From the NCBI GenBank assembly GCA_044361595.1, contig JBIKIN010000010.1, positions 62,001 to 126,000 on the forward strand: a stretch of 64,000 nt of DNA, read 5' to 3'. Position numbers and translations under genes: made by a program. Shown here one piece after another: positions 42,921 to 49,413 of the stretch. A model generated the notes under the pieces. It did no database searches. It saw nothing but the letters and a program-made list of their open reading frames with translations, and was not told where the DNA came from. The number at the start of each line of letters is the position of its first letter. Position 1 is the first letter of the stretch. This stretch comes from Pseudopedobacter sp044361595. GTDB taxonomy: Bacteria > Bacteroidota > Bacteroidia > Sphingobacteriales > Sphingobacteriaceae.

Positions 42921-45221
42921 TTAACATCTATCTTTCTCAAATCCATCCAAAATCAAATTGCAAATTCTTCTTACATTAGCTTCATCACTTACAAAATCAT
43001 TCCCTTCTTTATAGCTTAAATTTGCAAACTCTACTAAAATTGAAGGAACAATTGCCTCACGGATTACATATAGGTTTTTATCTATTAAAGAATCTCTAAC
43101 TGGAAATCCTTTCAGATTTTTTAATGAGGTTAATACATTTTCTCCAAACATTTTAGAAGACTGTCCTTGAGACACCGCATTATTACTGATATAAATTTCG
43201 ACACCTCTAAAACCCTCATTTGAAATAGGTAATTTTGTTTTTTTATTCATAGGCATCGAGTTGTGATGAATAGAGACAAAAGCATTAGCTCCTTTTTGAA
43301 ATTCGACTCTTTGTTTTAAAGTCAAAAATTTATCTTTTTCTCTGGTCATTACAACTTTAATTCCTCTTTTCTCAGCTTCCTCTTTTAAAATTAAAGCTGC
43401 CCTTAAATTCAAGTCTTTTTCAGCCTCTCCCGTGAAATAACTTTTTGTTGCACCATCTTCTCCCCCATGTCCGGCATCTATTACTAAAGTTTGTTCTATT
43501 TTAGTGCTAGGCAGTTTTGATGTGAAATTTCTTGTATTGATATTGGAAGGTTGATAAGCCTGAATGTATTTTTTAAAATCAAAGTCTTTATAATCTTTTG
43601 ATTGTGGTTTGGAATCAATTTTTGAAGACTTCTGAATTTGCTTTCCATCTTCAGTATAAAATTTAGGGTGTAATACCTGATTGATTAGTGATACTTTTTG
43701 AGTTATGTTATAAATTGAAACCATTTTATTTGTCTTAAAGTATCTATTTGCAGCTAGTTTCTCTTCAATAAATCTAGCAGTTACATTATCCCCAATTTTA
43801 AAATTTTCATTTTTAAGTTCTAAATCGCCAAGGTTTATTTCAATTTTAAAAGTGCCATCATTTAAAACAATGCGTTGTATTTCATTGTTATCATTTTTAA
43901 CTATTTTTTCTATTTTACTGTTAGTATACTGCACACCATTTTTTTCATTAAGAAATGCATATGCAATTACAGGTTTGGGAAACACATTAGATCCTTTATT
44001 ATCAATTACATTAATAGCAATGTAAGTTTTTGCATCCCCTTTGCTAATTAATTTGCTGCTTTTATCATAAATTTTAACATTATCTATATATCCTTTAACT
44101 TTAAAGATTATGTAATCCCCAACTTTAACCTTTTTAGCGTCAACTGGACTTAATTGAATTGCCAATTTTTTACCATTTACATCAACTTTAGCGTTATATA
44201 GTGATATTTCAGAGATTAACTCAGTAATATTTCCAATCATAGTTCGTCCTATAAGCGTATCAGTTTTTAATGGCTTATTTAACTTTTCTTTATTAATTAT
44301 ACCAAGATTTGGTTCCGTTTTAAAAACTAAAACCTCATTCTGTTTAACAAAAGCTAAACAACACATAGCCATTAAAGGCACAATTGATAAATAAACTAAC
44401 TTTTTCATACGTTTTGTAGGGTTTTGAAACAGCATATTCATCCTCTTTTTTAAAGGAAGCCTGCTGAAATGGTTAATAAATAAATGGTAACTTGGTTGTG
44501 CCAAACTCAAGATTAAGCTGGCGTAAGATTTTTTATCAAAAGCTTTGATACTTTTAGCATCAACTTCAAATTCGTGATTAGCGTCAACAGCATATAAGTA
44601 AGCATACATAAAAGGATTAAACCATAAAATACAAATACTTATGCCTACAATTAATTTATCAATAAAATGAAATTCTGAAACGTGTACTTCTTCATGATGA
44701 ATTACCTGCTTCTTGACTTCATCTGTTAAGCTTTCATCAATAAAAATATATCTATAAAACGAAGAGTTTTTAAACTTACAATCTGGCTTAACTAAAATTA
44801 AGTTTAAAGAATCACTTTTCGTTAATATTCTTGTCTTCCATAGTATTCTTACAATTCCTATTATCAGCCTAACTAAAAGAAAGGTAAAAACAGAAATGTA
44901 GACGAAAGTTAAAATATCCACTAATGAGACTGAATCCAAAATAGAAGGTGACGCCTCAGAAAATTCAGGGTCAATTGAATCTATTTGTTTTTTACTTATT
45001 TCTACTTTATTGCTATTCTCTATATTAATTTGGGCTGGAAAATCCACTTCCTTTTCTACGGTAACAGACAATAACGGAATTGTGAAACTTAATATTAAAG
45101 TCCCAATCAAATACCATCTATTAAAATTAAAAAAGGTAAATCTGGAGATTACAAAATGATAAAAAGAATAAAATATCGCTGTACAGGCCGAAACTTTCAC
45201 GAAGTATAAAAACAATTCCAT
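42921..45221 (-). CDS. BlaR1-type M56 metallopeptidase fused to an N-acetylmuramoyl-L-alanine amidase
   Basis: A 766-aa membrane protein. Residues 1-300 are a BlaR1/MecR1-like peptidase M56 domain: helices near 1-20, 38-55, 103-125 and 190-210, the zinc site HEEVH at 176-180 with downstream acidic residues in HEFEVDAKS, and a last helix near 285-305. Residues about 305-570 are an unassigned linker. Residues about 574-766 are a complete amidase_3 domain: AGHGG, Glu in GEAEKDLNL, SIHHN and VEFAN supply the zinc ligands and catalytic Glu. Topology places the amidase in the periplasm. BlaR1 usually ends in a penicillin-binding sensor; here an amidase takes its place. It follows blaI by four bases. 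Confidence 0.9.
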   Translation of the reverse strand: MELFLYFVKVSACTAIFYSFYHFVISRFTFFNFNRWYLIGTLILSFTIPLLSVTVEKEVDFPAQINIENSNKVEISKKQIDSIDPEFSEASPSILDSVSLVDILTFVYISVFTFLLVRLIIGIVRILWKTRILTKSDSLNLILVKPDCKFKNSSFYRYIFIDESLTDEVKKQVIHHEEVHVSEFHFIDKLIVGISICILWFNPFMYAYLYAVDANHEFEVDAKSIKAFDKKSYASLILSLAQPSYHLFINHFSRLPLKKRMNMLFQNPTKRMKKLVYLSIVPLMAMCCLAFVKQNEVLVFKTEPNLGIINKEKLNKPLKTDTLIGRTMIGNITELISEISLYNAKVDVNGKKLAIQLSPVDAKKVKVGDYIIFKVKGYIDNVKIYDKSSKLISKGDAKTYIAINVIDNKGSNVFPKPVIAYAFLNEKNGVQYTNSKIEKIVKNDNNEIQRIVLNDGTFKIEINLGDLELKNENFKIGDNVTARFIEEKLAANRYFKTNKMVSIYNITQKVSLINQVLHPKFYTEDGKQIQKSSKIDSKPQSKDYKDFDFKKYIQAYQPSNINTRNFTSKLPSTKIEQTLVIDAGHGGEDGATKSYFTGEAEKDLNLRAALILKEEAEKRGIKVVMTREKDKFLTLKQRVEFQKGANAFVSIHHNSMPMNKKTKLPISNEGFRGVEIYISNNAVSQGQSSKMFGENVLTSLKNLKGFPVRDSLIDKNLYVIREAIVPSILVEFANLSYKEGNDFVSDEANVRRICNLILDGFEKDRC

Positions 45222-45225
45222 GGAC

Positions 45226-45588
45226 TTAAGAATTTTGGTTAATTATTTTTTTGATTTCTTCTAAATCTGCTTCACTTAAATTCTCTTCTTTAATCATGTA
45301 AGAAAGTAAACTAGTTGCAGAATTATCAAAGTAGTTATTGAAAAACTTTTTGAAAGATTGCTTGCCATAAGTGTCTTTGTCTATTACCGGGAAATATTGG
45401 TAAGTTTTTCCAAATGCGTTGTAAGATAAATACCCTTTCTTATCTAAAATTCTAACAATAGATGAAATGGTATTGTAAGGAGGCTTAGGCTCTTCGTCTA
45501 ATTCATCTATCACTTCTTTAACAAATGCTTTTTGCAGTTTCCAAAAAACCTGCATTATACGCTCTTCTGCTTTAGTTAACTCTTCCAT
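45226..45588 (-). CDS. BlaI/MecI-family transcriptional repressor
   Basis: A 120-aa winged-helix repressor. ELTKAEERIMQVFWKLQKAFVKEVIDEL opens the DNA-binding domain, and PPYNTISSIVRILDKKGYLSY is the recognition helix and wing. The C-terminal half is the dimerisation and cleavage region (SYMIKEENLSEADLEEIKKII). BlaI repressors are inactivated by their partner M56 protease, encoded here four bases downstream. Three palindromes upstream of its start are likely operators, so it should repress its own operon. Its -7 box ends four bases before the ATG (leaderless). Confidence 0.93.
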   Translation of the reverse strand: MEELTKAEERIMQVFWKLQKAFVKEVIDELDEEPKPPYNTISSIVRILDKKGYLSYNAFGKTYQYFPVIDKDTYGKQSFKKFFNNYFDNSATSLLSYMIKEENLSEADLEEIKKIINQNS

Positions 45589-45592
45589 AAAA

Positions 45593-45624
45593 CAAACATA
45601 TAACTTATTTTTAAGTTATACAAC
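45593..45624 (-). promoter_or_regulatory. Promoter of the blaI-M56/amidase operon
   Basis: The minus strand reads GTTG (-33, 45621-45624), then a 20-base spacer, then TATGTTTG (-7, 45593-45600), a full TAnnTTTG match. Operator palindrome 1 lies wholly inside the spacer, so repressor and RNA polymerase should be mutually exclusive. Confidence 0.65.
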
Positions 45625-45657
45625 TTAATTTTAAGTTTTATACCTTATTTTTAAGTT
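45602..45657. promoter_or_regulatory. Three 20-bp-spaced operator palindromes for the BlaI-type repressor
   Basis: AACTTATTTTTAAGTT (45602-45617), AACTTAATTTTAAGTT (45622-45637) and ACCTTATTTTTAAGTT (45642-45657) share a 16-bp AACTTA-TAAGTT palindrome and start exactly 20 bp apart, about two DNA turns, so bound dimers would sit on the same face. The first lies in the promoter spacer. BlaI/MecI operators in other bacteria are also short dyads near the promoter; the sequence here differs from theirs. Confidence 0.75.
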
Positions 45658-45773
45658 TAAGACGAATTAACATCATTTAAATTCAAAAAAATGATTTACT
45701 ATCTGCTTTTATCTAACAGGAAAACAATAAAAAGCTGTATAGCGTAATCTTATTGCAAGATTAGAATTATCTA

Positions 45774-45805
45774 TTTGGTTTAGTAAGGTGATGACATTAT
45801 ATTTG
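45774..45805 (+). promoter_or_regulatory. Promoter of trxA
   Basis: TTTG (45774-45777) and TATATTTG (45798-45805) are separated by 20 bases, a textbook Bacteroidota promoter; the ATG lies 25 bases downstream. A small dyad TAATCTT-ATTGC-AAGATTA (45745-45763) lies just upstream and could be a regulator site. Confidence 0.75.
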
Positions 45806-45830
45806 ACTAATAGTCTTAAACAATATTATT

Positions 45831-46151
45831 ATGGCATTAGAAATAACAGATGCTAACTTTGATGAGTTAGTTTTAAAATCAGATAAACCAGTATTAGTAG
45901 ATTTTTGGGCAGAGTGGTGCGGACCATGTAGAATGGTAGGTCCAGTTGTTGAAGAATTAGCTAAAGATTTTGACGGAAAAGCAATAGTAGGAAAAGTTAA
46001 TGTTGACCATAATCCACAAATTTCTATGAATTATGGAATCAGAAATATTCCTGCATTATTATTTTTTAAAGGTGGCGAAATTGTAGATAAGCAAATTGGA
46101 GCTGTGCCAAAATCAGTTTTAGCTGATAAATTAAACAAGCAATTAGCTTAA
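45831..46151 (+). CDS. trxA: Thioredoxin
   Basis: A 106-aa thioredoxin with the canonical WCGPCR active site at residues 28-33, cis-proline in NIPALLFF, and the usual FWAEWC strand. It is a cytoplasmic disulfide reductase. It is monocistronic, with a strong promoter and a strong terminator. Confidence 0.97.
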   Translation: MALEITDANFDELVLKSDKPVLVDFWAEWCGPCRMVGPVVEELAKDFDGKAIVGKVNVDHNPQISMNYGIRNIPALLFFKGGEIVDKQIGAVPKSVLADKLNKQLA

Positions 46152-46177
46152 TTAATTTTAAAAAATAAAAAAATAAG

Positions 46178-46207
46178 AGACACTGAAAATTCAGTGTCTT
46201 TTTTTTG
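46178..46207 (+). terminator. Terminator of trxA
   Basis: AGACACTGAA pairs with TTCAGTGTCT over a 2-base loop and is followed by eight T residues. Confidence 0.85.
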
Positions 46208-46281
46208 ATGTTAAATGTTGTTAAATGTTTAAAAATTAACCCTTAATCTGATTATAGATTAGGATACATTTACATAATAGT

Positions 46282-46289
46282 TATATTTG
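46282..46289 (+). promoter_or_regulatory. Candidate -7 box for the OmpH-like gene
   Basis: TATATTTG, a perfect TAnnTTTG, 17 bases before the ATG. A TTAG rather than TTTG lies near the -33 position. Confidence 0.5.
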
Positions 46290-46306
46290 CCAAAATTTAA
46301 ATTTAG

Positions 46307-46906
46307 ATGAACAAGAAGATTATTTCAATTATTAAAACAAGTTGTTTAGTTGCTTTGATAGTTACAGTTGCCGCTTGCAACAAACCAGAAGATAAAAATA
46401 CAGCTGCAAAAGCAGAAGGTACAACAAGTGTGGATAACAAAAACGCCATAGTTTATGTTAATTCTGATTCGTTATTAAACAATTACGAATATTTCAAAGA
46501 ATTAAAAACAAAGTTTGAAGGAAAGTCTAAAAAAGCTGAGGCTGATTTAAAAGATAAAGGTGCTGCCTTTCAAAGAGAAGTCGCTGCATATCAACAAAGT
46601 GCAAATGGTTTAAGTGCCGCTCAAAGAGCACAAACCGAGCAAAGATTAGCTAGAAAGCAACAAGAATTACAAACTTATCAACAAAATGCAGGTTCGGCAC
46701 TTCAAAACGAAGAAGCAGCAGAGAACGAAAAATTATATGATAAAGTTGCTGATTATTTAAAGAAACACGCTAAAGACAAAGGCTACAAAATGGTATTAAC
46801 TTACTCTAAAGGAAACTCTGCTATATTATTTGCGGATGAAAGTTTAGACGTTACCAAAGAAGTGATTAAAGGCTTAAACGAAGCTTACAAAAGCGATAAG
46901 AAATAG
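46307..46906 (+). CDS. OmpH/Skp-family periplasmic chaperone lipoprotein
   Basis: A 199-aa protein. The signal ends in the lipobox VAAC (Cys24). The mature part has AIVYVNSDSLLNNYEYFKEL, the Skp opening, then a long Ala/Glu/Gln-rich coiled coil (about residues 60-150) and a C-terminal KMVLTYSKGNSAILFADESLDVT strand region, as in Bacteroidota OmpH proteins. It should hold unfolded outer-membrane proteins in the periplasm; the lipid anchor differs from soluble E. coli Skp. A terminator follows 23 bases after the stop. Confidence 0.88.
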   Translation: MNKKIISIIKTSCLVALIVTVAACNKPEDKNTAAKAEGTTSVDNKNAIVYVNSDSLLNNYEYFKELKTKFEGKSKKAEADLKDKGAAFQREVAAYQQSANGLSAAQRAQTEQRLARKQQELQTYQQNAGSALQNEEAAENEKLYDKVADYLKKHAKDKGYKMVLTYSKGNSAILFADESLDVTKEVIKGLNEAYKSDKK

Positions 46907-46928
46907 TTTAAAACCTAATTTAATAAAT

Positions 46929-46957
46929 GAAAGGCTTAACATTTGTTAGGCCTTTTT
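46929..46957 (+). terminator. Terminator of the OmpH-like gene
   Basis: AAAGGCTTAAC and GTTAGGCCTTT pair with one G-T wobble around ATTT, and six T residues follow. It lies inside the extended reading frame of the next gene and so argues for that gene's later start. Confidence 0.8.
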
Positions 46958-46971
46958 TGTCTAAAAAAATC

Positions 46972-47445
46972 ATGGAAAAACATCAAGAATTTATGAGAGA
47001 AGCTATTGCGCTCTCTAAACAAAATGTAGAAGAAGGATTAGGTGGACCATTTGGAGCTGTAATAGTTAAAGATGGTGTAATAGTGGCTAAAAGTGCTAAT
47101 AAAGTAACAACTACTAACGACCCTACCGCACATGCAGAAATTGCTACTATTAGATTAGCTTGTGAAAAACTAAACACTTTTAATTTAGAAGGCTGTGTAA
47201 TTTACACCAGTTGCGAGCCTTGCCCCATGTGTTTAGGGGCTGTTTATTGGGCCCGATTAGATAAAATGTATTATGCAAATACAAAGCAAAATGCCGCCGA
47301 TATTGGATTTGATGATGCCTTTATTTATGATGAAATTGATTTAAGTTTAGAAAATAGAAAGCTAAAATCAGAACAGATTCTGAATGACGAGGCTTTAGAA
47401 GCTTTTAAAATGTGGAGTGCGTCTAGAAATAAAATAGATTACTAA
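46972..47445 (+). CDS. guaD: Guanine deaminase (nucleoside deaminase family)
   Basis: A 157-aa zinc deaminase. The site consists of HAE near residue 53 and PCPMC near 83, and the C-terminal NAADIGFDDAFIYDEI segment is the hallmark of bacterial GuaD (domain-swapped guanine deaminase) rather than tRNA deaminase TadA. It converts guanine to xanthine in purine salvage. The ATG at 46972 is chosen because the 15-codon upstream extension runs through a terminator hairpin. It is followed by the oxidoreductase gene after 29 bases. Confidence 0.88.
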   Translation: MEKHQEFMREAIALSKQNVEEGLGGPFGAVIVKDGVIVAKSANKVTTTNDPTAHAEIATIRLACEKLNTFNLEGCVIYTSCEPCPMCLGAVYWARLDKMYYANTKQNAADIGFDDAFIYDEIDLSLENRKLKSEQILNDEALEAFKMWSASRNKIDY

Positions 47446-47474
47446 ACAAAATCTATTTAACACCTTTTATTAAA

Positions 47475-48455
47475 ATGATTAATAAAATTACTTGGGGAAT
47501 ATTAGGTTGCGGAGATGTAACAGAAATTAAAAGTGGACCCGCTTTTAATATAGTAGCTCATTCTAAAATTGAAGCTGTAATGCGTAGAAATGCAGCTAAA
47601 GCTGCCGATTATGCTAAAAGACATCAAATAGAAAAATGGTATAGCACTGCTGATGAACTCATAAACGACAATCATATTAATTCCATTTACATAGCCACGC
47701 CGCCTGCATCACACAAAGAATATGCTATCAAAGCTTTACAAGCTGGTAAAAATGTTTACATAGAAAAGCCTGTTACTATTAACGTAAAAGAATGTGAAGA
47801 TTTAATTAAGGCAGAAAAAATAAATAAAAACAAAGTAACTGTTGCTCATTATCGCAGAGCTTTACCCCTTTTTTTAAAGGTAAAAGAATTAGTAGAAAAT
47901 AAAGCCATTGGCGAGGTAAGAGCAATTAATATTCAATTATTTCAAAGACCAAACTCAACTCAAATTGCACAAACAGAAGAAAACTGGAGAGTTATTCCAG
48001 AAATTTCTGGTGGAGGTTTGTTTTACGATTTAGCACCACACCAATTAGATATTTTAGTATTCATATTTGGTAATCCTTTACATTTTCAAGGTTTTTCTTG
48101 CAACCAAACTAAAGTCAGTAAAGTAGCCGATATAACCACAGGGAATATCTTATTTAAAAATGATATCGTTTTTAATGGAATATGGAATTTTAATGCTTTA
48201 CCAGAAAATGAGGTAGAAAAATGCGAAATTATTGGTACTAAAGGGAAGTTAGATTTTCCTTTCTTCGGACATCATATCAATCTTTTTAATGAGAATGGTT
48301 ATGAAACTTTTAGTTTTGACCCGCCACAACATGTACAACAAAACATGATAGAAAAAACGGTAAATTACTTTTTAGGTGAAGGTGATAATCCATGTTCTTT
48401 AGAAGACGCTTTAATAAGTTTAAAGATTATGGAGTGTTTTGGTATGGTTGTTTAA
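47475..48455 (+). CDS. Gfo/Idh/MocA-family oxidoreductase
   Basis: A 326-aa NAD(P)-dependent oxidoreductase. The Rossmann motif reads LGCGDVTE near residue 9, IYIATPPASHKEYA near 78 and YIEKPVTI near 97, where the Lys of EKP is catalytic; GGGLFYDLAPHQLDIL is near 180. Family substrates are sugars and sugar derivatives (myo-inositol, glucose-fructose, N-acetylhexosamines) or trans-dihydrodiols; none can be chosen here. It is followed by a large gene-free region. Confidence 0.88.
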   Translation: MINKITWGILGCGDVTEIKSGPAFNIVAHSKIEAVMRRNAAKAADYAKRHQIEKWYSTADELINDNHINSIYIATPPASHKEYAIKALQAGKNVYIEKPVTINVKECEDLIKAEKINKNKVTVAHYRRALPLFLKVKELVENKAIGEVRAINIQLFQRPNSTQIAQTEENWRVIPEISGGGLFYDLAPHQLDILVFIFGNPLHFQGFSCNQTKVSKVADITTGNILFKNDIVFNGIWNFNALPENEVEKCEIIGTKGKLDFPFFGHHINLFNENGYETFSFDPPQHVQQNMIEKTVNYFLGEGDNPCSLEDALISLKIMECFGMVV

Positions 48456-48690
48456 TTGATTTAAGTTATAAAATAAGTTTTGAACTCTTTTTTTAAGGAA
48501 GTGTAGTTTTTTTTATAAGGCAGAGCCGTTCAACCATCTGTGAAAATCTCCGAAATCTGAGGGAGATGATTTGTTTTAGCTAAAGCTAAAACCGCTCATC
48601 GCCGCGTTAGGCTAGTCACTTTTTTCATTCTTTTTTATTGTTTTTATAGGCATTCAAGAGTGCTTCGCAATTTTTCCGCAAAAAGTAATC

Positions 48691-49155
48691 AAAACCCGAG
48701 CGGAGCGAACACATGAGCGCCTTTAAAAATAAAAATACCGAATAAACTCTCCGCTACGTTTGTTACTATCAAGTCTCTGCTTAAAATTCTTTAGTGCACA
48801 TCGCAACAAACAAGGCGGATTTATCGGTTAATGTTCGTTTGTGCCTTTGCTGGGTGGTCATGCTATTTTTTATTAAATATAAAACTATAGTTAATGCGTT
48901 CTTGCAGAGCAATTCTGAAGAACGGCCTAGCAGATGTAAGAATCAGAAAGCCATTATTATTCATTGCACTAACAAACATTTAGCGAATAACCAAGGATGA
49001 ATGCAGCCTTGGGCAAAGGCTATGAAGCGGTGGAGGCCTCATTCATCCGCTATCAGAATAATGATGGTTTTATGCGATTACAGATGCAAGCCTTGAATTA
49101 TTCGTTTTTTTATTTATTTTCAATAGAATTCGTGTGTTCGCTTCGCTCGGGTTTT
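48691..49155. repeat. Segment bounded by 23-bp inverted repeats (MITE-like)
   Basis: The left arm 48691-48713 (AAAACCCGAGCGGAGCGAAC and 3 more bases) matches the reverse complement of the right arm 49133-49155 with one mismatch. The enclosed 420 bp has no gene. The arms are more GC-rich than their surroundings. Confidence 0.55.
48984..49104. repeat. Nested imperfect palindrome with strong secondary structure
   Basis: Outer arms CGAATAA/TTATTCG and CAAGG/CCTTG enclose a perfect 9-bp pair GGATGAATG (48995-49003)/CATTCATCC (49040-49048), which itself encloses AGCCTT/AAGGCT. Several of these pairings share bases and so are alternatives. It may be a structured RNA or a recombination/transposition end. 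Confidence 0.5.
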
Positions 49156-49218
49156 GTTTCTTTTGTTTCAAGACAAAAGAAAAAAGTTAATTTCTTGAAC
49201 TTTGTTAACCAATATAAG

Positions 49219-49296
49219 TTTTGCGTTAGGGATAGAAGTGACAGCTCCCGATTTTTCATCGGGACTATAACGGATAGCCCGTTAAAACGCCCAAAA
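49219..49296. repeat. Structured dispersed repeat, copy B
   Basis: It shares TTTTGCGTTAGnGnTAGAAG and ACGGATAnC with copy A near 30.85 kb and has the outer pair GCGTT/AACGC. Its inner hairpin is TCCCGAT-TTTTC-ATCGGGA, different in sequence from that of copy A but equally paired, so the structure appears conserved. Confidence 0.65.
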
Positions 49297-49413
49297 TAAA
49301 ATCATTTCCTTTACTTAATTCTCAATCTGCTATAAACTAATGGAATAAAATTTCAATTATTTTCTAATAAATAAATCATAAATTTTCATCTTCGTAAACC
49401 AAAAAAAAACTAA

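Larger units (their letters stand above)
48456..49413. other. 958-bp gene-free region rich in inverted repeats
   Basis: Frames in this region lack family motifs and look like chance openings. It contains a short palindrome (48574-48591), a 23-bp inverted repeat bounding about 465 bp (48691-49155), a nested palindrome (48984-49104) and a copy of the structured dispersed repeat (49219-49296). It resembles the wreck of a mobile element. Confidence 0.75.

Noticed and set aside
46927..46971. ATG start for guaD 15 codons upstream
   Set aside because: The extension would be encoded by the terminator hairpin of the preceding gene.
48794..49299. Two plus-strand frames (48794-49000 and 48997-49299) in the repeat island
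   Set aside because: They have no family motifs, run across the inverted repeats and the structured repeat, and their predicted sequences look like translations of repeat DNA.
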